Shown: positions 1 through 10,690 of the stretch, piece by piece
How positions within the stretch are numbered: the first letter of the stretch is position 1
Layout of the letters: every line of letters starts with the position of its first letter
Assembly: GCF_963676685.1 (NCBI RefSeq)
Contig: NC_092357.1
Span: 67,311,957-67,375,956, forward strand
Origin: Mytilus edulis
Taxonomy: Eukaryota; Mollusca; Bivalvia; Mytilida; Mytilidae
Length of the DNA: 64,000 nucleotides
Reading direction: 5' to 3'
Translations under genes and position numbers: made by a program
Notes under the pieces: generated by a model
The model's database searches: none
Told to the model about the DNA's origin: nothing
What the model saw: the letters and a program-made list of their open reading frames with translations, nothing else

Positions 1-648
1 AATCAAAACACTTTTAACTCTTTACTCCATGGATATTTTTTTTTTAAATACTTGATTCGCATAGGATTTTTTTCAGTAAAAAAAATCATCAGGTTTAAAG
101 TGTTAATGCATTGTGAAAACTAATATTTCATCAATGAAATTCAAGTCAGATATTCTCATGAATCTCCTTTTCATATTGGATACAATTTTTTTTAAGTCTG
201 ACGCAGACATTTTGGAGACATAGCGTTTCAAATGAGGTACTACACAGGCGTCAAAAGGCGTCATTATGGAGTAAAGGGGGTGGCGTCAAAAGGCGTCATT
301 ATGGAGGAAAGGGTTAACATGGAATTTTGACCAAACTATATCCTCCAAGATAAAAAAAATTTACACAACGGTTCACAAAATTCTGTCTTTTGAACTTCAA
401 ATAGGCATTTTGAAGATTGGAGAATAAATTCATCATGTTCATAAAATCAAAAGACCTGAATCAATTTCAAACATTGCAATTGATGTCCAGACCTAAATAG
501 CTGTTTTCACTAAAATTTATTTACCTACAAGTATTATCCAAAGAAAATTATTTTGCCAAGTTTAAAATTTCTCTCTCCAAAAACTCTACTTCAAAGTGGT
601 CATATTTCCATAATTTCCCAATACATGTGCGTTAATATCAATTTTAAA

Positions 649-724
649 GTCACATCAGAGTTGGGGTTTACATTCATCAGATTCATGTAGGGGAATCCAA
701 CATAGTAATCTCATCATCTGCAAC
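649..724 (-). ncRNA. C/D-box snoRNA, type A copy 1
   Basis: On the minus strand, box C (ATGATGA) is at 717-711 and box D (CTGA) at 658-655. A six-pair terminal stem forms between 724-719 and 654-649, with two G-U pairs. An internal C'-like TGATGAA follows an ATGA D'-like box. The segment before D' reads GTTGGATTCCCCTA and pairs with the conserved 28S rRNA segment AGGGGAAUCC (recalled from known rRNA, not searched). The likely role is to guide 2'-O-methylation of 28S rRNA in the nucleolus. The vertebrate or yeast orthologue is not named with confidence. Confidence 0.8.
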
Positions 725-1064
725 TTAGTTCTGAATATCTCATCATTTGTACAAAATGTGCAGGTAAAATTTTGATGTTTTCCATGAAAATCGTTGTAGA
801 ACTTGAACATGTTGTGTAAATTAAATAACTTCTTGGTCTATTTTGATTATATTTTGTATCCGAGTATGAACTAAATAATAACATTGTTTTAAGGGGGTAT
901 ATAACTCTACAGGGAGATAACTCTGTAAAATTCAGCTGAACATTTGAATCACTTTCTTTTAAGATTCTCATTGATCAAAATTATGAGAATATAACTGAGC
1001 ACATGTAGACCAGCATCATTTTGTTTTAATAAAAGTCAATTTAGAGTTAAACATTTGTTTAAAG

Positions 1065-1143
1065 AAACCAGGATCAGCAATAAGTTTTATAATCATTATC
1101 AATCTTGAGTCTAACATGTGTATAAACATCATCTCCAGGTTTC
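1065..1143 (-). ncRNA. C/D-box snoRNA, type B copy 1
   Basis: On the minus strand, box C is ATGATGT at 1132-1126, one base off the RUGAUGA consensus, and box D is CTGA at 1077-1074. The ends form a ten-position terminal stem with one T-T mismatch, because this copy reads CCTGG where the others read CCAGG. The internal segment TGTTAGACTC is complementary to the universally conserved GAGUCUAACA stretch of 28S rRNA (recalled). Confidence 0.78.
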
Positions 1144-1462
1144 AATGAACTTTTTTCATTAGAAGAATTGCACAATAAAGACAGATTCTAAAGATTTCAT
1201 TTGACAGTTTCATATATATGCATCATCTACATCTACATCTTAATGTTATGCAACTGACCCCCCCTTTTTTTTTTTAACATTTTTACTTACTTAGTTTTGT
1301 TTTGTTTACCCATGGATATCAATAGAATAGAATTTAATGGGAAGGTCACAAAAGTTAGAGGTTTAGCTTTATAATAAATGATGAATGAATTCATAATATT
1401 AAGACCATTGTATCAAGATTCAAACATTGGAATTAATGTCCAGTCTAAAATAGATGTTTTGG

Positions 1463-1772
1463 GTTGAGATCTCACAAACATGTTTAACCCCGCCGCATTT
1501 TTGCGCCTGTCCCAAGTCAGGAGCCTCTGGCCTTTGTTAGTCTTGTATTATTTTAATTTTAGTTTCTTGTGTACAATTTGGAAATTAGTATGGCGTTCAT
1601 TATCACTGGACTAGTATATATTTGTTTAGGGGCCAGCTGAAGGACGCCTGCGGGTGTGGGAATTTCTCGCTACATTGAAGACCTGTTGGTGACCCTCTGC
1701 TGTTGTTTTTTATTTGGGCGGGTTGTTGTCTCTTTGACACATTCCCCATTTCAATTCTCAATTTTATTTTCC
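1463..1772 (+). repeat. Dispersed mussel repeat inserted in snoRNA unit 2
   Basis: About 310 bp begin near 'gggttgagatctcaca' and end in 'cattccccatttcaattctc'. The block interrupts unit 2 between 'agatgtttt' and 'ctaaaatttatttacc', which are adjacent in units 1 and 4. Related copies lie at 22,318-22,441, 36,795-36,925, 49,105-49,525 and 51,600-51,905. There is no coding potential. Confidence 0.75.
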
Positions 1773-1908
1773 TAAAATTTATTTACCTACAAGTATTATC
1801 CAAAGAAAATTATTTTGCCAAGTTTAAAATTTCTCTCTCTGATAAATACTTCAAAGTGGTCATATTTCCATAATTTCCCAATACATGTGCCTTAAAACTG
1901 TATTTTAA

Positions 1909-1984
1909 GTAACATCAGAGTTGGGGTTTACATTCATCAGATTCATGTAGGGGAATCCAACATAGTAATCTCATCATATGTAAC
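1909..1984 (-). ncRNA. C/D-box snoRNA, type A copy 2
   Basis: Box C is at 1977-1971 and box D at 1918-1915. Five of six flanking positions pair (1984-1979 with 1914-1909). The D'-proximal guide is identical to copy 1. It is followed about 170 bp downstream on the plus strand by type B copy 2, the closest A/B pairing in the repeated units. Confidence 0.8.
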
Positions 1985-2148
1985 TTAGTTCTGAATATCA
2001 ATTCAAAATTTAATATTGGTATAAATAAGAGGCAATAATAGTTCGGAACAAATGTCAAACTTGAAACTAACATATGTGTAGACTATGTAGCTAATAGCAC
2101 CATAAGTTTTAATTGGAGTCAATTTAGAGTTAAACATTTGTTTTTAGA

Positions 2149-2224
2149 AACCAGGATCAGCAATAAGTTTTATAATCATTGTCAATCTTGAGTCTAACAT
2201 GTGTATAAACATCATCTCCTGGTA
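2149..2224 (-). ncRNA. C/D-box snoRNA, type B copy 2
   Basis: Box C (ATGATGT) is at 2215-2209 and box D at 2160-2157. The terminal stem is CCAGGA with TCCTGG. The GTTAGACTC guide is intact. The only difference in the core is a single change in the C' region (plus-strand 'attgtcaatc'). Confidence 0.82.
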
Positions 2225-2586
2225 TAAAGGAACTTTTTTCATTATAAAAATTGCGCAATAAAGACAGATTCTAAATGTTTCATTGGACAGTTTCATATGC
2301 ATCATCTACATCTTAATGTTTATGTAACTGTGAATTCATTTATTTTCGTGGCTGAAGAAAAACTTGCATGTTTGCCGACATTTACTTTCGTGGTTTTGCA
2401 GAAGTCTTTATACAAGCCTTTGGAAAACTTGTCATTTGTTGAAGATTTAATTTAGCGTTTCACCTATATCCAAGCAATCCACGAAAATTGGTATCCCTTG
2501 AATAATAATGAATCCACAGTAACTCCTTTGACATTTTTACTTATTTAGTTTATTGTGTTTTGTTAACCCATGGATGTCAATATAAT

Positions 2587-2679
2587 TAAACTCATCATAG
2601 ATACCAGGACTAAATTTTGTATATACGCCAGACGAGTGTTTCGTCTACAAAAGACTCATCAGTGACGCTCGAATCTAGG
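2587..2679. repeat. Dispersed 'actcatcatagataccagg' repeat in snoRNA unit 3
   Basis: This short repeat family interrupts unit 3 relative to unit 2, between 'gtcaatataat' and 'ggaatttaatg'. Longer or partial copies occur at 6,117-6,260, 63,571-63,725 and 63,908-63,945. It is non-coding, and no target duplication was resolved. Confidence 0.65.
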
Positions 2680-2949
2680 AATTTAATGAGACTGTCATAC
2701 AAGTTAGAGGTTTAGCTTTAAAAAAAATGAAGAATAAATTAATAATATTAGGACCCTTGTATCAGATTCAAAGGTTGGAATTGATGTCGACTAAAATAGC
2801 TGTTTTTATTATAATTTATTTACCTACAAGCATTATCCAAAGAAAATTATTTTGCCAAGTTTAAACTTTCTCTACCCACCGAAAAATACTTCAAAGTGGT
2901 CATATTTCCATAATTTCCAAATACATGTGCCTTATAAAACTGATTTCAA

Positions 2950-3025
2950 GTGACATCAGAGTTGGGGTTTACATTCATCAGATTCATGTAGGGGAATCCA
3001 ACATAGTAATCTCATCATATGTAAC
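2950..3025 (-). ncRNA. C/D-box snoRNA, type A copy 3
   Basis: Box C is at 3018-3012 and box D at 2959-2956. The flanks GTTACA and TGTCAC pair at five of six positions. Guide and box sequences are identical to copies 1 and 2. This copy is followed by copy 4 without an intervening type B, so the A/B alternation is broken here. Confidence 0.8.
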
Positions 3026-3311
3026 TAGATTGCAACTAAATCATTAAATTTATAAGATGGAGTTATGCTCAAACTATATCCTCTAAGATAAATATTTTTG
3101 AACTTTAAATTAGCATTTTGAAAATTTTATTACACTGAAGAGTGAATTCATAATATTAAAACAGCCAGGTATCAGATTCAAACATTGCAAGTGTTATCCC
3201 ATAAAAAATATTTTGCTGAGTAAAGTTTCTCTCTCCAAAAGTTCTACTTCAAAGTGGTCATATTTCCCAAATTTCCCAATACATGTGCCTTTATACTGAA
3301 TTTTATTTTAA

Positions 3312-3385
3312 GTCCCATCAGAGATGGGTTTACATTCATCAGATTCATGTAGGGGAATTCAACATAGTAATCTCATCATTTGTAC
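3312..3385 (-). ncRNA. C/D-box snoRNA, type A copy 4 (diverged)
   Basis: Box C is at 3379-3373 and box D at 3321-3318. This is the only type A copy with a substitution inside the D' guide (GAATTCCCC instead of GGATTCCCC). Its terminal stem is poor and its D-proximal spacer has changed. It lies in a partial unit copy that has lost the putative splice donor. It is probably a decaying duplicate. Confidence 0.65.
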
Positions 3386-3710
3386 GAAATGTGCAGGTAA
3401 AATTTCTCTGTTTTCCATGAAAATTGTCATAGAACTTGAACATGTTGTGTAAATAACTACTTGCTCAATTCTGATTATATTTTGTATCTAAGTAATGAAC
3501 AACATATTAAAATTGTTTTAAGGTGGAATATAACACTACAGGGAGATAACTCTGTAAAATTCAGCCGAACATTTGAATCAAGTTCTTTCAAGATTCTCAT
3601 TGATCGAAATCATGAGGTAAAAGTTTTTTGAACTTTTAATATAACATGTAAGGATCAACATCATTTTGTTTTTAATAAAAATAAATTTTAAATTAAACAT
3701 TTGTTTATAG

Positions 3711-3788
3711 AAACCAGGATCAGCAATAAGTTTTATAATCATTATCAATCTTGAGTCTAACATGTGTATAAACATCATCTCCTGGTTT
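3711..3788 (-). ncRNA. C/D-box snoRNA, type B copy 3
   Basis: Box C is at 3778-3772 and box D at 3723-3720. It has the strongest terminal stem of the set, nine uninterrupted pairs (AAACCAGGA with TCCTGGTTT). The GTTAGACTC guide is intact. It serves as the reference copy for type B. Confidence 0.83.
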
Positions 3789-4220
3789 AAATGTACTTTT
3801 TTCATTAGAAGAATTGCACAATAAAGACAGATTCTAAAGATTTCATTTGACAGTTTCATATGCATCATCTACATCTTTTAATGTTAAAGTAACTGACCCC
3901 TATTTTTAACATTTTTACTTATATACTTTGTTAACCCAAGGATGTCAATATAATGGAATTAAACATGTTTAATGGGAGTGTTATACAGATGATTGCCTTT
4001 ATGATAAATGAAGAATAAGTTCATAAGATTTAAACATTGAAATTGATGTCCGAACTTAAATAACTGTTTATATATTAAAATTTATTTACCTACAAGTATT
4101 ATCCAAAGAAAATTATTTTGCCAAGTTTAAAATTTCTCTCTCAGAAAAATACTTCAAAGTGGTCATATTTCCATAATTTCTGAATACATGTGACTTAATA
4201 CATGTAATACTGAATTTTGA

Positions 4221-4294
4221 GTTCCATCAGAGTTGGGTTTACATTCATCAGATTCATGTAGGGGAATCCAACATAGTAATCTCATCATGTGTAC
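4221..4294 (-). ncRNA. C/D-box snoRNA, type A copy 5
   Basis: Box C is at 4288-4282 and box D at 4230-4227. The D' guide is intact. The segment before box D has one C fewer than copies 1-3. The terminal stem is weak. Confidence 0.75.
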
Positions 4295-4407
4295 AAAATG
4301 TGCAGGTAAACTAAGATGTTTTCGCTGAAAATCGTCATAGAACTTGAAAATGTTGTGTAAATAACCTGATTATATTTTGTATCTAAGAAATGTACTTCAT
4401 AATTAAA

Positions 4408-5313
4408 GAACCTTAGTGAGCACGCTCACATACCCCACGTCCCCACATTGTCATTGGAGAAATTAAATAACTGTAAGAAAAAAAAATTGTATAAGAAAAA
4501 ATATTGAATAATAATTTCCTGTCAATATGCACATCAACATAGTATGTCCTTATTATCTACAAAATTTCATGAAATTCTGTTGTGTGGTTTCTGGGGAGTT
4601 GAGATGACAAACTGTTGCAGAAGTACATTGAAGCAAATAAGTTCAAAGGGGCGTAACTCCTATAAAAAAAATTGAATCGTAATTTCCTGTCGATATGCAC
4701 ATCTACATAGTATGTCCTTATTATCTACAAATGTTCATGAAATTCTGTTGTGTGGTTTCTGGGGAGTTGAGATGACAAACTGTTGCAGAAGTACATTGAA
4801 GCAAATAAGTTCAAAGGGGCGTAACTCCTATAAAAAAAATTGAATCGTAATTTCCTGTCGATATGCACATCTACATAGTATGTCCTTATTATCTACAAAT
4901 GTTCATGAAATTCTGTTGTGTAGTTTCAGAGGAGTTGAGATGACAACTGTTGAAGTAGTACCTTAAAGCAAATAAGTTCAAAGGGGGATAACTCCTAGAA
5001 AAAAAATTGAATCGTAATTTCCTGTCGATATGCACATCTACATAGTATGTCCTTATTATCTAAAAAGGTTTCGTGAATTTCTGTTGTGTAGTTTCAGAGG
5101 AGTTGCGATGACAAACTGTTGCAGTAGTACATTAAGCAAATAAGTTCAAAGAGGCGTAACTCTTATAAAAAAAATTGAATCGCAATTTCCTGTCGATATG
5201 CACAATTACATAGTATGTCCTTTTCATCTGAAAAGGTTTCGTGAAATTCTGTTGTGTGGTTTGAGAGGAGTTGCGATGACAAGAAACAGGACTGACGAAC
5301 GGACGGACGGACT

Positions 5314-5344
<31 letters not shown>

Positions 5345-5364
5345 GAAGTTGCGTGGGGTATAAT
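4408..5364 (+). mobile_element. Pearl-like element, TATACCC hairpin family
   Basis: This element has a short unique head, then five tandem cores of 167-168 bp (anchors at 4,503, 4,671, 4,839, 5,006, 5,174). These are followed by an ACGG/ACTG microsatellite at about 5,292-5,320. It ends in a hairpin made of GCAAC/GTTGC inside TATACCC/GGGTATA. This order matches the published layout of bivalve pearl and other Helitron-like non-autonomous elements (family knowledge; assignment is inference). Comparison with unit 3 shows it landed in an A-run of snoRNA unit 4. It contains no gene; the short minus-strand frames inside are accidental. Confidence 0.78.
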
Positions 5365-5482
5365 AAAATTGTTTTAAGGTGGTACATAACACTACAGGGA
5401 GATAACTCTAAAGTTCAGCTGAACATTCTTTATCACGTTCTTTTTAGCTTTCATTGATCAAAATTAGTATTTGTCAAACTCC

Positions 5483-5487
<5 letters not shown>

Positions 5488-5520
<33 letters not shown>
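5488..5520. repeat. (TA)n microsatellite
   Basis: This is an uninterrupted run of TA dinucleotides in the spacer between the pearl-like insertion and type B copy 4. Confidence 0.9.
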
Positions 5521-5521
<1 letters not shown>

Positions 5522-5805
5522 CCAATGAAATTTTATTGATAAAGAATGTGGGTAAAGATTTTTAGAATTCTTATATTTTTATCAAAGGATTGAATCAATA
5601 TTTTGTCCAAATTTAATATGTAATTAAACAAGCTAATTAATTTATTAATCAAGGAATTTGGCACAAAATTAATTTTTTATAATCTTGTTTCATCCAAAAT
5701 TTGTCTTAGATCAACAATAAATGTCACATTTGGGACTGAATATAGGTAAGGACAGGAAATCGATCATCATTATGTTTTAATCATAGTCAATTTTGAGTAT
5801 AACAT

Positions 5806-5881
5806 AACCAGGATCAGCACTAAGTTTTATAATCATTATCAATCTTGAGTCTAACATGTGTATAAACATCATCTCCTGGTA
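5806..5881 (-). ncRNA. C/D-box snoRNA, type B copy 4
   Basis: Box C is at 5872-5866 and box D at 5817-5814. The CCAGGA/TCCTGG stem and the GTTAGACTC guide are intact. One base differs just upstream of box D. Confidence 0.82.
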
Positions 5882-5908
5882 TAGCTGAACCTTTTCCTTT
5901 AAAATTAT

Positions 5909-5974
5909 GTACAGAAATAAGTTTTTATAATAATCGTTGTTAATCTTGAGTTGTAACAGACGTATAAATGTTGA
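5909..5974 (-). pseudogene. Decayed type B snoRNA copy
   Basis: This segment aligns to type B along its whole length, 30 bp upstream of copy 4 on the minus strand. Box D has become CTGT, box C ATCAACAT, and the GTTAGACTC guide is disrupted (plus strand 'gagttgtaacaga'). All three functional parts are lost together, a useful contrast with the intact copies. Confidence 0.7.
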
Positions 5975-6116
5975 TTTGCCTGGTAGGCAAAAGTGATCTT
6001 TAGCAGGCAAACTGATCATAATCCAACTCAATGAGATAAATTCAGTTCTATTTAGATATTTTACTTATCATGCTTATGGCAAATAGTTATCAAAGGACCA
6101 CATTGGGACCAGGATT

Positions 6117-6260
6117 ATAATTTGATACCCCAAACACTTGTTTCTTCTACATTAGACTCATCAGTGACCCTCATATCAAAATAGTTAAAAAGCCAAGCAA
6201 GTACAAAGTTGAAGAGCATTGAGGACCCAAAATTTCAAAAAGTTGCGCCAAATACGGCTT
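6117..6260. repeat. Dispersed 'gaccaggattataatttg' repeat
   Basis: This is a longer, degraded copy of the family seen at 2,587-2,679. It includes 'actcatcagtgaccctcata' and 'gagcattgaggaccca', which also recur at 63,571-63,725. It is non-coding. Confidence 0.6.
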
Positions 6261-6552
6261 AGGTAATATTCAGACAAATAATTTAAGTTCAGTCTTTTTT
6301 CTGTGTATTTTATTGCTTTTAATTTTTTTCTGAAAATTTCTACATAATCACCATGACCACATAAGAAATACTTAAAACATTTTGTAATAAAAAGAAATCC
6401 AAACTTGGAAAAAAGTTAATTGATGTAATAGTCAAATATATTTAGTCATACATTTTATCAAAGGAAAACTTTTTTCTTTAAACTTATCAAAATCACTCTT
6501 ATAGATTTCTGGAAGCTTTTTTTGTAAGAATAACATCAAAATTAGAATAATT

Positions 6553-6626
6553 GTTCCATCAGTGTTGGGTTTACATTCATCAGATTCATGTAGGGGAATC
6601 CAACATAGTAATCTCATCATCTGAAA
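6553..6626 (-). ncRNA. C/D-box snoRNA, type A copy 6
   Basis: Box C is at 6620-6614 and box D at 6562-6559. The D' guide is intact. The D-proximal spacer carries an additional change (plus 'agtgttggg'). Confidence 0.77.
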
Positions 6627-6848
6627 CTAGATTCTGAATATAAATTTAGATGTGAATATATTTTCCAAGAGGATCCTTCAGCTCATACAATTTGTGAGCT
6701 CAATTTGGATTTAAATGTATTTTTTTTAAGAATGAACTACTGCTATGTTTTTTGTTCTTTACAAATTTCACATTTGAAACTTGCATATGTAGACTAATAT
6801 CACATATTAATGTTTTAAGTAGTCTATTTTTCTTTTAGCATGTGAATA

Positions 6849-6922
6849 AACCAGGATCAGCAATGAGTTTGATAACCATTATTAATCTTGAGTCTAACAT
6901 GTTTATAAACATCATCTAACAA
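6849..6922 (-). ncRNA. C/D-box snoRNA, type B copy 5 (diverged)
   Basis: Box C is at 6915-6909, box D at 6860-6857, and the guide GTTAGACTC is intact. The 5' half of the terminal stem is lost ('tctaacaag' replaces 'tctcctggt' on the plus strand) and several bases before box D differ. Processing from an intron may be impaired. Confidence 0.68.
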
Positions 6923-6966
6923 GTTTAATGAAACTTTTCAATGAAAAATTAACATATATTGTTTAA

Positions 6967-7041
6967 GTTCCATCAGAGTTGGTTTTACATTCATCAGATT
7001 CATGTAGGGGAATCCAACATAGTAATCTCATCATCTGTAAC
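6967..7041 (-). ncRNA. C/D-box snoRNA, type A copy 7
   Basis: Box C is at 7034-7028 and box D at 6976-6973. The flanks GTTACA and TGGAAC pair at five of six positions. The D' guide is intact. It lies only about 45 bp from type B copy 5. Confidence 0.8.
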
Positions 7042-7210
7042 TTAGTTCTGAATATAAATTCAAATGTCAACTGTATCAACACTTAAGTAGATACATGCGT
7101 AGTATTATTTCTACAAACTGAATTTTCAAATAGTCCAAATATAATTTCATTTTGCTCACTATTTAATAGTAAAAAACAATCTGTGTTTATTTTTTAAGTG
7201 TATTAATAAA

Positions 7211-9024
7211 CTAGAGGCTCTAAAGAGCCTGTGTCGCTCACCTTGGTCTATGTGACTATTAAACAAAGGAAGCAGATGGATTCATGACAAAATTGTATTT
7301 TGGTGATGGTGATGTGTTTGTACATCTTACTTTACTGAACATCCTTGCAGCTTACAATTATCTCTATCTATAATGAAGTTGGCCCAGTAGTTTCAGTGGA
7401 AAATGTTAGTAAAAATTTACAAATTTTATAAAAATTGTTGAAAATTGACTATAAAGGACAATAACTCCTTAGGGGGTCAATTGACCATTTCGGTCATGTT
7501 GACTTATTTGTAAATCTTACTTTGCTGAACATTATTGCTGTTTACAGTTTATTTCTATCTATAATAATTTTCAAGATAATAACCAAAAACAGTAAAATTT
7601 CCTTAAAATTACCAATTCAGGGGCAGCAACCCAACAACAGGTTGTCAGATTCATCTGAAAATTTCAGGGCAGATAGATCTTGACCTGATAAACAATTTAT
7701 CCCCCTGTCAGATTTGCTCTAAAGGCTTTGGTTTTTGAGTTATAAGCCAAAAACTGCATTTTAACCCTATCTTCTATTTTTAGCCATGGCGGCCATCTTG
7801 GTTGGATGGCCGGGTCATCGGACACATTTTTTAAACTAGATACCCAAAAGATGATTGTGGATAAGTTTGGATTAATTTGGCCCAGTAGTTTCAGAGGAGA
7901 AGATTTTTGTAAAAGATTACTAAGATTTACGAAAAATGGTTAAAAATTGACTATAAAGGGCAATAACTCCTATATGGGTCAACTGACCATTTCGGTCATG
8001 TTGACTTATTTGTAAATCTTACTTTGCTGAACATTATTGCTGTTTACAGTTTATTTCTATCTTTAATAATTTTCAAGATAATAACCAAAAACAGTAAAAT
8101 TTCCTTAAAATTACCAATTCAGGGGCAGCAACCCAACAACAGGTTGTCAGATTCATCTGAAAATTTCAGGGTAGATAGATCTTGACCTGATAAACAATTT
8201 TCTAATAGTCAGATTTGCTCTTAATGCTTTGGTTTTTAAGTTATAAGCCAAAAACTGCATTTTACCCCTATGTTCTATTTTTAGCCATGGCGGCCATCTT
8301 GGTTGGTTGGCCGGGTCCCTGGACACATTTTTTAAACTAGATACCCAAAAGATAATTGTGGCCAAGTTTGGATAAATTTGGCCCAGTGGTTTCAGAGGAG
8401 AAAATTTTTGTAAAAGATTACTAAGATTTACGAAAAATGGTTAAAAATTGACTATAAAGGGCAATAACTCCTATATGGGTCAACTGACCATTTCGGTCAT
8501 GTTGACTTATTTGTAGATCTTACTTTGCTGAACATTATTGCTGTTTACAGTTTATCTCTATCTATAATAATATTCAAGATAATAACCATATAACGGCAAA
8601 ATTTCCTTAAAATTGCCAATTCAGGGGCAGCAACCCATTAATCGGTTGTCCGATTCGTCTGAAAATTTTAGGGCAGATAGATCTTGACTTAATAAACAAT
8701 TTAACCCCATGTCAGATTGCTCTAAATGCTTCGGTTTCAGAGTTATAAGCCAAAAACTGCATTTTACCCCTATGTTCTATTTTTAGCCATGGCGGCCATC
8801 TTGGTTGGTTGACCGGGTCACCAGACACATTTTTTAAACTAGATACCCCAATGATGATTGTGGCCAAGTTTGGTTAAATTTGGCCCAGTAGTTTCAGAGG
8901 AGAAGATTTTTGTAAAAGTTAACGACGCCAGACGACGACGGACGACGGACGACAGACGACGGACGACGGACGCCGGACGCCAAGTGCTGAGAAAAGCTCA
9001 CTTGGCCCTTTGGGCCAGGTGAGC
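7211..9024 (+). mobile_element. Hairpin-terminated repeat, GCTCACC family (copy 1)
   Basis: The element starts CTAGAGGCTCTAAAGAGCC and carries three direct cores of about 501 bp (anchors at 7,621, 8,123, 8,625). A GACGAC-rich microsatellite follows at about 8,925-8,980. It ends in a palindrome, CACTTGGCCC...GGGCCAGGTGAGC. Related copies are at 52,653-53,435, 55,625-55,903 and 56,640-58,520. There is no open frame of consequence. It separates snoRNA A7 from B6. The order of parts matches the TATACCC family although the sequences are unrelated. Confidence 0.78.
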
Positions 9025-9358
9025 TAAAAAGTGTGTCCCTCCATGTTAATGTAATCCCATAAGCATCTTACTGATCTTTTTCTCCTTTCTATTGAGTTCA
9101 ACCTTTTATTATACATGCTACTAAACATGTATATACGCCATCATAATTTTGTACTTTTAAAATATCTTACTGTATTTGTTTACCTTAACTATTATATCTG
9201 TATTTATATTGTATGTTTGTTTCTCTGTTAACTTGTATTTATTGATCACTTGTGGAGCAGGATCTGTTTACCCTTTTCGAGCCCATTCTTGGTTTGGTTT
9301 GCTAAGTCTTAAGTTTTCTAGGTTGTGTTTTGTACACTGCTGTTTTAGGATAATAATA

Positions 9359-9434
9359 AACCAGGATCAGCAATAAGTTTTATAATCATTGTCAATCTTG
9401 AGTCTAACATGTGTATAAACATCATCTCCTGGTT
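9359..9434 (-). ncRNA. C/D-box snoRNA, type B copy 6
   Basis: Box C is at 9425-9419 and box D at 9370-9367. The stem is AAACCAGGA with TCCTGGTTT and the guide is intact. The sequence on either side shares nothing recognisable with the tandem units, yet the roughly 75-bp core is nearly identical to copy 2. Confidence 0.85.
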
Positions 9435-9514
9435 TAGATATTTATTATAGCAGACTTGGAAATACATATGTCTGATTATTTATGTTTCAATCTTTTTTAA
9501 TTTACAGTAGTTAG

Positions 9515-9628
9515 GAGATAACTGTATTGTATTTTAAGCTCCGCTAACGCGTCACCAGTAAACTTAATTTGCGCCCATCAAATCCCCAATTGATTCCGTT
9601 GGAGCTTAAAATACAATATTGTTATCTC
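9515..9628. mobile_element. Short inverted-repeat element (MITE-like)
   Basis: Arms of about 28 bp (9,515-9,542 and 9,601-9,628) are inverted copies sharing TATTTTAAGCTCC, with about 58 bp between them. A separate near-perfect palindrome built on 'tggcatcaattgtcaatt' follows at about 9,711-9,747. No coding sequence. Confidence 0.6.
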
Positions 9629-10081
9629 AATTCTAATGAAACTGACTGAAAACAACGTTAATTCTATTTAAAATTTGTCATATGCCGTCTGCGCTTGCGC
9701 GTACGTCCCATTGGCATCAATTGTCAATTAATTGTCAATTGATGCCATGTAAAAAAGTGATGTTATCCAATCAAAATGAACGTTACAAATTTGTTGCATT
9801 AGAATTAGTATTTTAAACTGATTAGGTCATTTTATGGTGGAAGATAAAGTACTGAATTACCAAGCCCTGCTCAGTGTTTTTGCATCAATTTATCAGATGT
9901 CTTAACTGCGTAGGGAACTTCAGTACATCTCAAGTCAATTAATCTATACATAATCTTTTTTCATCAGTGTTCATTAATTGTGACAATTTATATTTTTCAG
10001 TGAATATTGTAAATCTTCTTTGCTTCAAGTCATAGTCAAACAATGAAAAATTAAATTTCTTATTAATAAAGGAAAATAAAA

Positions 10082-10156
10082 GTTCCATCAGAGTTGGTTT
10101 TACATTCATCAAATTCATGTAGGGGAATCCAACATAGTAATCTCATCATCTGTAAC
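10082..10156 (-). ncRNA. C/D-box snoRNA, type A copy 8
   Basis: Box C is at 10,149-10,143 and box D at 10,091-10,088. The D' guide is intact. The C' region has one change (plus 'catcaaattc') and the spacer before D has two. The flanks are unrelated to the tandem units. Confidence 0.8.
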
Positions 10157-10690
10157 TAAGTTTTAGATATATCAGTGTTCTCTGCATGTGCAATTACATT
10201 GACATAAGACAATCATTTTACTTGTTAAGTTGCACAAATCTGAAAGTCACAAAATAAAAGCAATTCTCTATTTAATTCTAAAAGGCGAAACAATTTGAAG
10301 GGGAATTGCATTCTTGGAACTATTTTCTGCAGGGTATGATAACAATGTCAACAGTATTTTAATTATGCAAGTTGTTAGTTGTGTATTATATGATTATCTC
10401 CCCTTAAGTTAATTTTGCTTAACCACTGACAGTGTTGTACATTAGGTAACAAATAAGCTTGAGAAACCAATTTCTCATGGAATTCATGGGTGTAATGTTA
10501 ACATAAGAATGTTTACAAGTATTCGATGAATTACAAATTATCTAAGAGGCTTGTATGAACTTTCAAAACTTTGTCAAATTCAAATATCCATGAACATACA
10601 TGTACAAGTTTTTCTCCATCCAAATAATTTGTTCTACAAAGTTAATGTTCTCAGGGTAAATTATTTAAGTTTAAGAAAGCTTAGTTGAAA

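Larger units (their letters stand above)
470..5880 (-). repeat. Tandem snoRNA-bearing units (about 1-1.5 kb each)
   Basis: At least four degraded direct copies of one unit lie here. The plus-strand landmarks recur in the same order. First comes a block starting 'acctacaagtattatcc' (near 523, 1,783, 2,819, 4,087, with a partial copy near 3,190). A type A snoRNA follows, then a block containing 'agggagataactctgtaaa' (near 900, 3,540, 5,397), then a type B snoRNA. Read on the minus strand, the first block ends in a conserved TAG|GTAAAT that could be a splice donor, so it may be an exon of a non-coding host transcript; that is inference. Units 2, 3 and 4 each carry a different later insertion that the other units lack. 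Confidence 0.75.

Noticed and set aside
3578-6031. Minus-strand frames of 62-96 codons across the snoRNA array
   Set aside because: They run through snoRNA cores and spacers, lack conservation between units, and resemble no protein. The repeated peptides come from the duplicated RNA genes.
8153-8365. Frame with similarity to one near 57,791
   Set aside because: Both are pieces of the GCTCACC repeat core read in a chance frame; no start context or conserved codon pattern is apparent.
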